This document shows, one piece after another, positions 8,184 through 17,391 of a stretch of 64,000 nucleotides of DNA (positions are counted from its first letter, which is position 1; every line of letters starts with the position of its first letter). Position numbers and translations under genes: made by a program. The notes below the pieces were generated by a model that was given only the letters and a program-made list of their open reading frames with translations, was not told the origin of the DNA and made no database searches. The stretch is from Mycolicibacterium parafortuitum (GTDB taxonomy: Bacteria; Actinomycetota; Actinomycetes; Mycobacteriales; Mycobacteriaceae): positions 49,586 through 113,585 of the forward strand of contig NZ_MVID01000023.1 of assembly GCF_002086815.1 (NCBI RefSeq), written 5' to 3'.

Positions 8184-8405
8184 ATGACGGCGTTCGGCGT
8201 GCTCGTGGCATTGGCCGCTGCAATGTGTCTCGGTTATGCGATCGGGTACCGCCGGGGAGCGCGGACCCCTCCGTGGCGCAAGCGCATGAGCCGTCCCGCG
8301 CTCGCCCGCCAGGCGGCCGGCTTGATCACGCTGGCCGCGCTGAGCCAACTGCAGCGCGTCGCGCACCGACGGCTACCGATGCGCCCGCGAAGCCGAGCGC
8401 GGTAG
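8184..8405 (+). CDS. Small membrane protein (73 residues)
   Basis: The reading frame from ATG 8184 gives one transmembrane helix (about 3-22, FGVLVALAAAMCLGYAIGY) with a basic stretch after it (RRGARTPPWRKR), then an amphipathic helix and an Arg-rich tail. A GTG at 8145 in the same frame is an alternative. It is 9 bases upstream of the F420-type reductase gene and may be co-transcribed. Function unknown. Confidence 0.5.
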   Translation: MTAFGVLVALAAAMCLGYAIGYRRGARTPPWRKRMSRPALARQAAGLITLAALSQLQRVAHRRLPMRPRSRAR

Positions 8406-8414
8406 GTTTCCCGA

Positions 8415-8909
8415 ATGCCGTTGCGCTACGTCGACCCTCACCGCCGACGCGGTCCTCAGTACGACAAAGGGGTCCGCATCGGACGGTCTCCGATCGGGCA
8501 GTTCATGGCGCGCCACATCGCCCGGCGAACCGACCCCATCCTCTTCCGCCTCACCAACGGCCGGATCAACATGGGCCCGATCGTCAACGCGCCGCTGCGG
8601 ACGACGGGCGCGAAGTCCGGTAAGCCGCGCGAGGTTCAGCTGACCTACTTCCACGACGGCTCTGATGTCATCCTCGTCGCGTCGAACTTCGGCCAGGACA
8701 AGCACCCACAGTGGTACCACAACCTGAAAGCCAACCCGGACTGCACTTTCGGCCAGGAGCCCTTCACCGCCGTCGAGGTGACAGACCCTCAGGAGCGCGC
8801 GCGCCTGTACGGTCTCGCGGAGCGCGTGTACGCCGGTTACGGCGACTATCGCGAGATGACGGCGGCCACCGGACGCGAGATCCCGGTGTTCCGGTTGAAA
8901 CCGCGGTGA
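8415..8909 (+). CDS. Deazaflavin (F420)-dependent nitroreductase/quinone reductase, Ddn family
   Basis: The 164-residue split-beta-barrel protein has the Ddn/FDOR-A signature: an N-terminal amphipathic helix, LRTTGAKSGKPREVQLTYF for cofactor phosphate binding, then VILVASNFGQDKHPQWYHNL and a C-terminal RVYAGYGDYREMT segment. Family members use reduced F420 to reduce quinones or nitroaromatics at the membrane. Length is usual. The start ATG at 8415 follows the small membrane gene closely. The individual substrate cannot be told from sequence. Confidence 0.85.
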   Translation: MPLRYVDPHRRRGPQYDKGVRIGRSPIGQFMARHIARRTDPILFRLTNGRINMGPIVNAPLRTTGAKSGKPREVQLTYFHDGSDVILVASNFGQDKHPQWYHNLKANPDCTFGQEPFTAVEVTDPQERARLYGLAERVYAGYGDYREMTAATGREIPVFRLKPR

Positions 8910-8913
8910 CACG

Positions 8914-9774
8914 TCATTTCGTGTAGGGCTCCAGCAGCGAACCCCAGCCGTAATCCAGCTTCTCGTACTCGTCCTCGCACAGTTCGGCACGGTCGGACGG
9001 CAGCTCACCGTCGTCGACGATGCCCGCGTTCCCCGTAGGGTCGGCTCCGTAGGCCCAGCACAACAGGTTGTACATCCGCGTCTGATTCAGCGAGTGGCCA
9101 CCCGCGAAATCGGAATCGCCGACCTCACCCTGTTGTTCGGCGAAAGCCCGGAATTCGCCGGCGAAATCGCGGATCACCTTCACCGAATCCGCGTCGACGA
9201 CACCGTCGTCGTCCGGTGACAGCATCACGAACGCCGCCAACTGATCCGCGACATCTTCCTCGCGGCCGGTGATCGGCAGATCGTAGACGTCGATCAGCAT
9301 GTGTCCCAGCTCGTGATAGAAGCTGCCCACTTCGGCGTTCAACGCCGCGTCGACCGGATCGGGATCTCCGTCCCGGGCGAACACCGACTCGGCGAAATCC
9401 GCATCCTCGTAGCAGAGCACGATGGCCTGCTCGTTGGGATCGTAGAACGCGTTCGCCTCTCCGCATTCCTGGCCGAGGAGCTGGAAGTCGTTGGGCAGGT
9501 TGAACATATCGTTCACCGATGCCGCGAGATCCTCGAGAAGCCCGGTGGATTCCATCAGCTGCCGGCCGTTCTGCGCCTCCGGGGTGGTCGCGTCCTCGTA
9601 CGTGGCCGTCATGTCACCTTCGTCGGCCCATTCGTCGAGCACCGTGTCAGCCGTAGTGGACGAGGCCGCCGCGCCGGAATCCGTCGTGGCGCCGGCGTCC
9701 TGATCGGAACTTGCGCCGCATCCCACAACCACCAACGCGGCAGCCGATGCCGCAGCGATGCGCCAAGCGATCAC
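8914..9774 (-). CDS. Lipoprotein DUF4344 putative zinc metallopeptidase
   Basis: A 286-residue lipoprotein: the signal ends in VVVGC with lipidated Cys19, followed by a Ser/Thr/Asp-rich linker (20-45). The DUF4344 domain carries HELGH at 154-158 and a downstream REEDVADQL segment (about 171-179) that supplies a third zinc ligand in gluzincin-like enzymes. Cysteines at 104 and 121 and a later pair could form disulfides outside the membrane. It is convergent with the reductase gene (gap of 4 bases). Proteolytic activity is inferred from the motif. Confidence 0.8.
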   Translation of the reverse strand: MIAWRIAAASAAALVVVGCGASSDQDAGATTDSGAAASSTTADTVLDEWADEGDMTATYEDATTPEAQNGRQLMESTGLLEDLAASVNDMFNLPNDFQLLGQECGEANAFYDPNEQAIVLCYEDADFAESVFARDGDPDPVDAALNAEVGSFYHELGHMLIDVYDLPITGREEDVADQLAAFVMLSPDDDGVVDADSVKVIRDFAGEFRAFAEQQGEVGDSDFAGGHSLNQTRMYNLLCWAYGADPTGNAGIVDDGELPSDRAELCEDEYEKLDYGWGSLLEPYTK

Positions 9775-9926
9775 GTACGTCCCCCTCAGTGTTGCCGCGC
9801 AGCCCGGCAGTTTGCCGATGATGCTAGCCGCCGATCTGCGCGCGGATGACGTCCCTGCCGATCAGGCGTCGACGGCGATCGTTTCCGGCGTATAGCGAAG
9901 GTCGATTTCGCGACCGGACCCGGGAG

Positions 9927-10325
9927 TCACATCCCAAACTTGGCGCGCGCCTCGTCGGTGACCGGGGTGAACAGGTTGACGAGATTCCCGTCGGGATCGC
10001 GGAACAGCAGCGCGCGATTTCCCCACGGCATCGTCGTCGGCACCGTGACCACATCGCCGACGCTGCCCCCGAGTCGCTCGTACTCCGCGTCCACGTCATC
10101 GACGAGGAATTCGACTATGGCGCTTCGGTTGGCGGCCGGCTCAGCCGATCCCGGCCCGAACAGCGCGACGGTCTTGTCGCTGCCGATGGCGAGTGTGCCG
10201 ACCGGTGTCGGGATCTCCGCGAACAGCTCGTTGCCCCAGACGGCGGCGGTACCGGTGACCATCTCGTAGAAGGTCACCAGACCGCGCACGTCTGCGGTGA
10301 TGATGCGGGTCGACACGAACTTCAT
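9927..10325 (-). CDS. VOC/glyoxalase-fold protein
   Basis: A 132-residue protein with the two babab modules of the vicinal-oxygen-chelate fold. It opens with a strand MKFVSTRIITADVRGLVTFY and ends with RALLFRDPDGNLVNLFTPV, the usual closing strand where a metal-binding Glu often sits; here that position reads N-L. GAGGAG lies about 8 bases before the ATG at 10325. Could be a lyase, dioxygenase or drug-binding protein; no substrate is implied. Confidence 0.8.
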   Translation of the reverse strand: MKFVSTRIITADVRGLVTFYEMVTGTAAVWGNELFAEIPTPVGTLAIGSDKTVALFGPGSAEPAANRSAIVEFLVDDVDAEYERLGGSVGDVVTVPTTMPWGNRALLFRDPDGNLVNLFTPVTDEARAKFGM

Positions 10326-10419
10326 CAGACATCTCCTCGGGGTGCTGCGGGGAAGATGCCGATGCTAGGCGCGCGCACCGACAGGTCGACGGGGCGTGAC
10401 GCCAGGCGGTGATGCTCGG

Positions 10420-10779
10420 TCACTCGATCGCGGCGCGGACAATCTCGGTGACGCGCTTTTCGGTGACCTCGTCCAGGTCATCGAAGAACCAGGCGGCAGG
10501 TATCAACTGTCCGTCCCTGCCCCCGGCGGGCTTCAGTGTCGCTTTTTCGCTCAACCCCAGGCTCATCAGGTCGTCATTGCGGATGAAGACGATGACAGGG
10601 GTGCTCGCGGATCTGGCATAGCCCGGCATGCCGTACCAGATTCGGGGCTTGAGTTCCGGTGCCGCGGCAAGGATTACATCGTGCATGCGCTGCATGATTC
10701 CCTTCCTCGGCTCGTCCATTGCGGCGATCTTGTCGAGGACCTGCTGGAGGTTCTTGTCGTCTTTGCTGACCACTGTCAT
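10420..10779 (-). CDS. DUF1801-family protein
   Basis: The 119-residue product starts at ATG 10779 (MTVVSKDDKNLQQVLDKIA), with GGAAGGAC just upstream. It has the DUF1801 (YdhG-like) pattern: an N-terminal helix ending MHDVILAAAPELKPRIWYGMPGYA, then a beta sheet with PVIVFIRNDDLMSLGLSEKA. Members are small cytosolic proteins of unknown biochemical role. The frame stays open upstream to 10848 but that extension is Cys-rich and unlike the family. Confidence 0.75.
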   Translation of the reverse strand: MTVVSKDDKNLQQVLDKIAAMDEPRKGIMQRMHDVILAAAPELKPRIWYGMPGYARSASTPVIVFIRNDDLMSLGLSEKATLKPAGGRDGQLIPAAWFFDDLDEVTEKRVTEIVRAAIE

Positions 10780-11065
10780 GTCCTTCCGTAAGCCGATATC
10801 GACTGTCGGCGAGATGGTGTCGGCGCACCCAAAGGTGCAGCACCCCATCCGGACATGTTCTGAACGAGAACCCTCCGCGACGATTCAGGCGATGAACACC
10901 TGGAAGCGCGCACGCACATTAACACGCTGGAGATCGAATCGGCCACGGGTTCAGCGTGGTCCGGGACTACGACTTTGAAGCGCTACCCGAGCTCTAGCGT
11001 GATTGCCGAAACCCAGACAGGTCGACGCGAAGACGAGCGCAGCCGCGCCACCTAGAGTCGGCCTC

Positions 11066-11668
11066 GTGACGGAAGCTGCTGTCAGGCGACGCTATGCCGA
11101 GGTTTCTGACGTCTACACACGGATGTTCGGCGCCGTCGCAAGTGTCCATCCTGACGACCTCCGATTCCTAGAACGCAGTTTCAGGCGGTGCGACGGGACG
11201 ATCCTCGATGCCGGCTGCGGACCCGGCCATCTGACCGGTTACTTGACGAACCTCGGACTCAAAGCGACGGGTTTGGATCTGGTCCCCGCGTTCGTCGAAA
11301 CCGCCCGCGCAAACTGGCCTGAGGTCGACTTCGCCGTCGGCTCGATGTATCCCCTCGACCTACCGAGCGGTTCGCTCGGCGGGATTCTGGCGTGGTACTC
11401 CCTGATCCACTACGAACCCGCCGTCGTCACAGAAGTTCTTCGATCATTTCGTGCCCCGCTGTGCGACAACGGAATTCTTGTGATCGGCTTCTTCGAGGGT
11501 GATGACGTTGAACCCTTCGAACACAAGGTCACAACCGCCTATAGGTGGCCCGTCGACACATTGTCAGAGATGCTGTCGGTGGCCGGATTCGTCGAGGTGG
11601 ATCGCTTACGTCGGCCGGGTACCGATCAGGTCAGATCGCACGCCGCTCTCGCTCTCCGGGCCCGATGA
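11066..11668 (+). CDS. SAM-dependent class I methyltransferase
   Basis: From the GTG at 11066 the protein is 200 residues and begins TEAAVRRRYAEVSDVYTRMFG. Motif I reads ILDAGCGPGHLTGYL, followed by LDLVPAF (acidic motif II position) and VGSMYPLDLPSGSLGGILAWY (motif III/IV). This is the methyltransf_11/25 type that methylates small molecules. An in-frame TTG at 11003 would add 21 residues without known homology. It is isolated from neighbours; the roughly 285 bases before it show no convincing gene. Substrate unknown. Confidence 0.8.
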   Translation: MTEAAVRRRYAEVSDVYTRMFGAVASVHPDDLRFLERSFRRCDGTILDAGCGPGHLTGYLTNLGLKATGLDLVPAFVETARANWPEVDFAVGSMYPLDLPSGSLGGILAWYSLIHYEPAVVTEVLRSFRAPLCDNGILVIGFFEGDDVEPFEHKVTTAYRWPVDTLSEMLSVAGFVEVDRLRRPGTDQVRSHAALALRAR

Positions 11669-11694
11669 GATCAAGACGTTGAACGGGAGTCCGC

Positions 11695-12768
11695 CTAAAC
11701 GTTGAACCTGAACTCGACCACGTCACCGTCCTGCATGACGTAGTCCTTGCCCTCCATTCGGACCTTGCCCGCGGCCTTCGCCGCGGCCATCGACCCGGCC
11801 GCCTTCAGGTCCTCGAACGAGACGACCTCGGCCTTGATGAAGCCCTTCTCGAAATCGGAGTGGATCACCCCGGCGGCCTTCGGCGCGGTGTCGCCCTGGT
11901 GGATCGTCCAGGCGCGCGCCTCTTTCGGGCCCGCGGTCAGGTAGGTCTGCAGCTTCAGCGTGTGGAAACCCGCCCGCGCCAACGCATCCAGGCCCCGCTC
12001 GGTCTGGCCGATCGATTCGAGTAGCTCGGCCGCGGACTCTTCGTCGAGCTCCTGCAGTTCGGCCTCGATCTTCGCGTCGAGGAATACCGCATCGGCGGGT
12101 GCGACCAGCTCACGCAGCTCGGCGATCCGCTTCTCGTCGGTCAGCACCGACTCGTCGGCGTTGAACACGTACAGGAACGGCTTGGAGGTCATCAGGTTCA
12201 GCTCGCGCAGCAACGTCACATCGGTGCCCGCGGAGAACAGCGTCTTGCCGGTGTTGAGCACCTCGCTGGCCGCGACCGCGGCGTCGTAGACCGGGCGGCG
12301 GTCCTTGTGCGTCCGCGCTTCCTTCTCCAGCCGCGGCAACGCCCGCTCCAGGGTCTGCATGTCGGCGAGGATCAACTCGGTCTCGATCACCTCGATGTCG
12401 GACTTCGGGTCGACCCGCCCGTCGACGTGGACCACGTCATCGTCGGCGAACACGCGCACCACTTGGCAGATCGCGTCACTTTCGCGGATGTTGGCCAGGA
12501 ACTTGTTGCCCAGCCCCGCCCCTTCGGACGCACCCTTGACGATGCCGGCGATGTCGACGAACGTCACCGGTGCGGGGACGATCTTCTCCGAGCCGAACAT
12601 CTCGGCCAGTTCGTTCAGCCGGGGATCAGGGAGCGCCACCACCCCCTCGTTCGGCTCGATCGTCGCGAACGGGTAGTTCGCTGCCAGCACGTCGTTGCGT
12701 GTCAGCGCGTTGAACAGAGTCGACTTGCCCACGTTCGGCAGTCCGACGATTCCGAGATTCAGTCCCAC
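11695..12768 (-). CDS. ychF: Redox-regulated ATPase YchF (Obg-family)
   Basis: The 357-residue protein matches YchF/OLA1 throughout: P-loop GLPNVGKS at 9-16, DIAGIVKGASEGAGLGN switch region, a NADES segment at the G4 position (replacing NKxD, which explains ATP preference in this family), a coiled insert, and a C-terminal TGS domain ending DYVMQDGDVVEFRFNV. It binds ribosomes and is linked to stress responses. The GTG at 12768 gives MGLNLGIVG as in the family; a second GTG at 12777 is 3 codons upstream. It corresponds to Rv1112 in M. tuberculosis. Confidence 0.95.
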   Translation of the reverse strand: MGLNLGIVGLPNVGKSTLFNALTRNDVLAANYPFATIEPNEGVVALPDPRLNELAEMFGSEKIVPAPVTFVDIAGIVKGASEGAGLGNKFLANIRESDAICQVVRVFADDDVVHVDGRVDPKSDIEVIETELILADMQTLERALPRLEKEARTHKDRRPVYDAAVAASEVLNTGKTLFSAGTDVTLLRELNLMTSKPFLYVFNADESVLTDEKRIAELRELVAPADAVFLDAKIEAELQELDEESAAELLESIGQTERGLDALARAGFHTLKLQTYLTAGPKEARAWTIHQGDTAPKAAGVIHSDFEKGFIKAEVVSFEDLKAAGSMAAAKAAGKVRMEGKDYVMQDGDVVEFRFNV

Positions 12769-12850
12769 GGGGTCCACAGTGTAGGGAATGTGATCGGCAC
12801 GCCACCGTTCCCTTGCAACGTCACATAGCGACAGCCGGTACGGTCGACAT

Positions 12851-13954
12851 GTGTCAGGACAGCGTGCGCGATCGGCCGTGGCCGCCGATCACCGCTCCGT
12901 GCACCCCGATATCGCAGGGATTCCGTGGTGGGGCGCCATTCTGAGTGCGGTTGTCGCATCAGCCATCGGCTTCGCCTTCGATGCCGGTTCCGGCAGCGGC
13001 CAGCTCACCACAGCGTTCTCCACGCTGTATGTCCTCGGCTGTCTGATCGCGGTCCTGGCCGTCCAGCAGGCCAGCCTCTTCACAGCTGTGATCCAGCCGC
13101 CCCTGGTGCTGTTCGTCACAGTGCCCGGCGCGTACCTGATGATGCACGGCAGCCAGATCGAGGGCATCAAGGATCTGCTGATCAACTGCGGCTACCCGCT
13201 GATCGAGCGGTTCCCGTTGATGTTCTTCACCGCCGCGGCGGTGCTGCTGATCGGGCTGGCGCGGTGGTACTTCGCCAAGTCCGCGCCCGCCGCCCCGGCG
13301 TCCGGCGACGAGTCACCCCGGCCGCGACGCGGCGGTGGGCTCGCCGAAAAGGTGTCGGCACTTGTCGGCGGGATCACCAAGGGCGCGCAGAAGGCGGATG
13401 CTCCGCCGAAGCGGGCGCGTCGGGCCCCCGATCGCCGTCGCGCCGGTGCGGCCAAGGCCGCCGCGAGCAGGTCTGCGCGCGACGGACGAGACCCGGCGAG
13501 GCGCGATGCGCCACGGCGGCGGCCGCGACCGGCGGAGACCGAGATCATCGAGCCCGTCGTCGACGACGTTGCGCCCCGGCGCCGCCGTCCCAGAACAGAC
13601 GACCGCCCCGCCGGCGAGCCGCGCCGCCGTGCCCGGCCCTCGTCCTCGGCCCGCGAGTCGCGGGAACCGCGCGAGCCCCGCGAACCGCGGCAGCCGCGGG
13701 AACGCCGGGCCCGGTCCGAACGCGACGACCGCTACGAGCGTCCCCGGCCCGAGCGTCGCCGCCCGTCACGCTACGACGATCGCCCCACCCGCTACGGCGA
13801 CCACGAGCCGTTCGATCCGTACACCGCCGACGCCGGCTCGCATCACCCGGTCTCGCGGGTGCGCTACCGCGGCGAGGAGTCCGGGGAGCGGGCCGAGTAC
13901 CGCAACCGCAGGCGCGATCCCCGCGAAGCGGACCACTGGGAGTACGACATCTAG
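12851..13954 (+). CDS. DUF6542 membrane protein with long Arg-rich tail
   Basis: A 367-residue protein with four hydrophobic helices in the first 140 residues (GIPWWGAILSAVVASAIGF, LYVLGCLIAVLAV, PPLVLFVTVPGAYLMM, MFFTAAAVLLIGLA). These are followed by a cytoplasmic tail of over 200 residues that is extremely rich in Arg, Asp and Pro, with REPREPREPRQPRERR-type repeats. The tail looks disordered and could bind nucleic acid or acidic partners. It corresponds to Rv1111c. It ends 4 bases inside the convergent PBP gene. Role unknown. Confidence 0.8.
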   Translation: MSGQRARSAVAADHRSVHPDIAGIPWWGAILSAVVASAIGFAFDAGSGSGQLTTAFSTLYVLGCLIAVLAVQQASLFTAVIQPPLVLFVTVPGAYLMMHGSQIEGIKDLLINCGYPLIERFPLMFFTAAAVLLIGLARWYFAKSAPAAPASGDESPRPRRGGGLAEKVSALVGGITKGAQKADAPPKRARRAPDRRRAGAAKAAASRSARDGRDPARRDAPRRRPRPAETEIIEPVVDDVAPRRRRPRTDDRPAGEPRRRARPSSSARESREPREPREPRQPRERRARSERDDRYERPRPERRRPSRYDDRPTRYGDHEPFDPYTADAGSHHPVSRVRYRGEESGERAEYRNRRRDPREADHWEYDI

Positions 13955-15735
13955 GAGATCGCGCGCAGGAATCCGCCCGCCGCGTCGACCGCGGGACCCG
14001 AACTGCCCGCGTCGCCGACGAACACCGCGAGCGCGAGGTCGCCGCGAATCCCGACGAACCAACCGTGTGCCCGTTGTTCGTCGGCCTGGGAATTGACGTA
14101 CTCCGCGGTGCCGGTCTTGCCGAGCATGTCGGGGATGTCCTGGAGCTGGGTGGCGGTGCCGCCGGTGATCGTCTCGCGCATCATCGCCCGCACCTGCTCG
14201 TCGACGCTCGGCGGCAGCGGCTCCGGGGTGGTGTCCGAAACCCCGGGCGCTCCCTCGACGATCGCGGGCGCGGGCACCGACCCGCGAGCCAGCGTCGCGG
14301 CGACCAGCGCCATCCCGAACGGTGACGCGGTGACCTTGCCCTGTCCGATGCCCTCTTCCACGCGCAGCGCGGGCGTGTCCGCGACGGGCACCGAACCGGT
14401 GACCGTCGTCATGCCGGGGGCGACGTAGTCGATCCCGAGGCCCAGCTGCGCGGCGGCCTTGGTGAGACCGTCCGCCGGCAGCCCGACCGCCAACCGTCCC
14501 ATCGTGGTGTTGCACGACTTCGCGAACGCGGTGTGCAGCGGGACGTCGCCGAGTTCGAAGTTGTCGTCGTTGGGGATCTGCCTGCCCTCGATGTTCTCGG
14601 TGCCCGGGCAGCCGACGATGCTGTCCGGGGTGACCTGGCCTGCCTGCAGCGCGGCCGACACCGTCACGGTCTTGAACGTCGAGCCCGGCGGATAGAGGCC
14701 GGTCAGCGCGATGGCGCCCTGCGCGTCGGCGGGCGCGTTCTGCGCGACGACGAGCAGGTTGCCCGTCGACGGCTGGATCGCCACCAGCGCGGCGGGGGTG
14801 GTCAGCGGCGCCAGCGCGGCCTCGGCGGCCAGCTGCATGCCGATGTCGAGGGTGCTGGCGATGTCGCCGACCGGCGACGCATCCTGGCCGCCGACATGTT
14901 TGGCACCGGCCGGGGTTTCGGCGAGGACCGCCCAGCCGGTCGCGGCGTCGGTGCGCTGCTGCCACAGCTCACCCAGCCCCGCCAGGGTCGGCGACGTCAG
15001 GGCACGATCGGTGGCCAGCAGCCGGGTCTGCGGTCGCAGCGTCACGTTCGCCAGTGCGGAAAGCGGCTCCTGGATCGGCGCCAGGTCCTCCTCGCGCAGC
15101 GTGATCGCGGTGACGGGCTTGCCCGCGGCCTCGGCGAGATCCTCGGCCAGCGACTGCGCGGTGATGGTCGGCGCGATCGGATTGAGCAGGGCCGCAACGG
15201 CGTTCACGTCGGCGCCGGGCGCGAGGTCGACGACGGTGACGATGTGCTGGGTGAGCAGTTCGCCGCCGGTGCGGTCCAGGACGCGCGCGGCCGGCTGCGG
15301 GGCCAGGTTGGTGTAGGACAGCGGGCCCGCGTCCAACCCGGGCGCGACGGTCGCCGGGTTCCAGTCGACGACCCAGTCGCCGTCCTTCTCGGTCGCGGTG
15401 CCCTCGGTGGTGTAGGTCCACTCGTTGGCCTTCTCGGGACCGAACTTCCAGGTGGCGGCCAGCGTGAACCGCGCCGAGTTCTCCTCACGCGAGACCGTCG
15501 GCACGTCGAAGCCGACCTCGTTGCCGAGGCTGGAGAAGAGATCGGTCAGGGTCGCGGTGGCGCCGGCGGAGTCCGACGTCAACGCCGCGGCGGCTGCCGC
15601 GTCGCCGCGGCCGAGAGCGTCGGCGAAGCCGCGCACGGTGTCGGCGAGGCGGTCCTCGGCGTCGCCGCAGCCGGCGAGCACCAGCAGCAGGACGGCCAGC
15701 AGCGCTCCGCCGGCCCTGCGACGCACGAGGTTCAC
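13951..15735 (-). CDS. Penicillin-binding lipoprotein (class B-like transpeptidase)
   Basis: A 594-residue lipoprotein (LAGC lipobox, Cys23) with an NTF2-like MecA-N-type domain (about 27-135), a PBP dimerisation domain (150-270) and a transpeptidase domain. All three active-site motifs are present: STFK at 352-355 with nucleophile Ser352, SCN at 407-409 and KTG at 540-542. It should cross-link or bind peptidoglycan outside the membrane and be a beta-lactam target. It is similar in layout to Rv2864c, but M. tuberculosis has no such gene at this spot, as far as recalled. The GTG start overlaps the ispH stop, so the two are translationally coupled. Confidence 0.88.
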   Translation of the reverse strand: MNLVRRRAGGALLAVLLLVLAGCGDAEDRLADTVRGFADALGRGDAAAAAALTSDSAGATATLTDLFSSLGNEVGFDVPTVSREENSARFTLAATWKFGPEKANEWTYTTEGTATEKDGDWVVDWNPATVAPGLDAGPLSYTNLAPQPAARVLDRTGGELLTQHIVTVVDLAPGADVNAVAALLNPIAPTITAQSLAEDLAEAAGKPVTAITLREEDLAPIQEPLSALANVTLRPQTRLLATDRALTSPTLAGLGELWQQRTDAATGWAVLAETPAGAKHVGGQDASPVGDIASTLDIGMQLAAEAALAPLTTPAALVAIQPSTGNLLVVAQNAPADAQGAIALTGLYPPGSTFKTVTVSAALQAGQVTPDSIVGCPGTENIEGRQIPNDDNFELGDVPLHTAFAKSCNTTMGRLAVGLPADGLTKAAAQLGLGIDYVAPGMTTVTGSVPVADTPALRVEEGIGQGKVTASPFGMALVAATLARGSVPAPAIVEGAPGVSDTTPEPLPPSVDEQVRAMMRETITGGTATQLQDIPDMLGKTGTAEYVNSQADEQRAHGWFVGIRGDLALAVFVGDAGSSGPAVDAAGGFLRAIS

Positions 15736-16733
15736 GCGCGCGCCGGGCGGATCTCCCGCGGCAGGGCGAAGACGAGCGTCTCGTTGGCGGTGGTCACCGG
15801 CTGCACGGTGTCGTAGCCGTAGTCGGCCAGCCGGTCCAGCACGCCGCGCACCAGGATCTCGGGCACCGAGGCCCCGGAGGTGACGCCGACCGTGGTGACC
15901 CCGGAGAACCAGGCCGGGTCGATGTCCTCGGCGTAGTCGACCAGATGGGCGGCGGCGGAACCGGCGCCGAGGGCGACCTCGACGAGGCGCACCGAGTTCG
16001 ACGAGTTCTTCGAGCCCACGACGATCACCAGCTCGCACTCCGGCGCCATCGCCTTGACCGCGACCTGACGGTTCTGGGTCGCGTAGCAGATGTCGTCGCT
16101 GGGCGGGTCCTGCAGCGTCGGGAACTTCTCGCGAAGCCGGCGCACCGTCTCCATCGTCTCGTCGACGCTCAGCGTGGTCTGCGACAGCCAGATCACCTTG
16201 TTCGGGTCGCGCACGGTGACCTTGTCGACGGCGTCGGGGTTGTCGACGACCTGGACGTGGTCGGGCGCCTCACCGGCGGTTCCGACGACCTCCTCGTGAC
16301 CCTCGTGGCCGACGAGCAGGATGTCGTAGTCGTCGCGGGCGAAACGCTTGGCCTCGTTGTGCACCTTGGTGACCAGCGGGCAGGTGGCGTCGATGGTCTG
16401 CAGATTGCGTGCCGCCGCCTCCTCGTGCACCCACGGCGCGACACCGTGCGCGGAGAACACCACGATGGCCCCCTCCGGGACCTCGTCGGTCTGCTCGACG
16501 AACACCGCACCGGCCTTGGCCAGCGTGTCGACCACGTAGCGGTTGTGCACGATCTCGTGCCGGACGTAGACGGGGGCGCCGTGCTTCTCCAGAGCGCGTT
16601 CGACGGTCTCCACGGCGCGGTCCACGCCCGCGCAGTAACCGCGGGGTTCGGCGAGGAGAACGCGTTTACCTGCCGTCCGTTCGACTACTGAGCTCGCGGC
16701 ACCAGGGATGCCCATGTTGACAGTCGGCGGCAT
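15732..16733 (-). CDS. ispH: 4-hydroxy-3-methylbut-2-enyl diphosphate reductase (IspH/LytB2)
   Basis: The 333-residue protein carries the three cluster-binding cysteines of IspH (Cys34 in PRGYCAG, Cys118 in DATCPLV, Cys216 in DDICYAT) plus HEIVHN and GHEGHEE histidine motifs. It catalyses the last step of the MEP pathway, making IPP and DMAPP with a 4Fe-4S cluster. ATG 16733 (MPPTVNMGIPG) matches the LytB2 N-terminus; ATG 16715 is internal. It is divergent from the lipid-droplet gene 52 bases away and coupled to the downstream PBP lipoprotein. It corresponds to Rv1110. Confidence 0.95.
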   Translation of the reverse strand: MPPTVNMGIPGAASSVVERTAGKRVLLAEPRGYCAGVDRAVETVERALEKHGAPVYVRHEIVHNRYVVDTLAKAGAVFVEQTDEVPEGAIVVFSAHGVAPWVHEEAAARNLQTIDATCPLVTKVHNEAKRFARDDYDILLVGHEGHEEVVGTAGEAPDHVQVVDNPDAVDKVTVRDPNKVIWLSQTTLSVDETMETVRRLREKFPTLQDPPSDDICYATQNRQVAVKAMAPECELVIVVGSKNSSNSVRLVEVALGAGSAAAHLVDYAEDIDPAWFSGVTTVGVTSGASVPEILVRGVLDRLADYGYDTVQPVTTANETLVFALPREIRPARA

Positions 16734-16785
16734 GAGTCCAGGGTACTTACCGGCCGGCCGAACCGCCCAGCCGTAGGCTGTGCGC

Positions 16786-17391
16786 ATGTCAACTGCACCG
16801 TATGGCGTCCGGCTGCTCGTGGGTGCGGCAGTGACCGCCATCGAGGAGACCCGCAAGCTCCCCCAGACCATCCTGATGTACCCGATGACGATCGCCAGCC
16901 AGATCGCCCAGCTGGTCATGAAGATGCAGCAGGATGTCGCGGAGATGGTGATCAAGGGCGACGAGACGCTGGAGTCGATCTTCCCGCCCAAGGACGAACA
17001 ACCGGAGTGGGCGACGTTCGACGAGGACCTCGGGTCCGGCGGCAGGGACGGCACGGACGGCGGTGACAGCGGGGATCTCGGGGACGTCGTCGACCTTCCC
17101 GTACGCGACGGGGAGCGGCTGACCGAGGGACGGTTCGCGCTGTTCAGCGGGGATCCCGACATCGCGAAGCCCGAATCGGTGACCGACGAGCCCGCGGCGG
17201 CCGCCGACGCCCCCGACATCGCGGCCGAGATCGAGTACGACTCGCTGACGCTGGCCCAGCTGCGGGCCCGGCTGACGTCGCTGCGCGTGCCGGATCTGGA
17301 AGCACTGCTCGCCTACGAGGAGTCCACCAAGGCGCGCGCGCCGTACCAGACGCTGCTGGCCAACAGGATCACGCGCGCGTCGGCGAAGTGA
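16786..17391 (+). CDS. Lipid-droplet-associated protein (Rv1109c type)
   Basis: A 201-residue protein whose first 60 residues form hydrophobic and amphipathic helices (YGVRLLVGAAVTAIEETRKL, YPMTIASQIAQLVMKMQQDVAEM) suited to lying on a lipid monolayer. A long acidic Gly/Asp-rich disordered stretch (75-145) follows, then a C-terminal helical SLTLAQLRARLTSLRVPDLEALLAYE segment resembling a short DNA/RNA-end-binding or SAP-like helix pair. It corresponds to Rv1109c. The GTGA overlap couples it to xseA, a conserved mycobacterial arrangement. The lipid-droplet role is taken from the family name. Confidence 0.8.
   Translation: MSTAPYGVRLLVGAAVTAIEETRKLPQTILMYPMTIASQIAQLVMKMQQDVAEMVIKGDETLESIFPPKDEQPEWATFDEDLGSGGRDGTDGGDSGDLGDVVDLPVRDGERLTEGRFALFSGDPDIAKPESVTDEPAAAADAPDIAAEIEYDSLTLAQLRARLTSLRVPDLEALLAYEESTKARAPYQTLLANRITRASAK

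Noticed and set aside
10780..11065. Possible small gene between the DUF1801 and methyltransferase genes
   Set aside because: Frames there are shadows or lack starts and family patterns; nothing could be supported.
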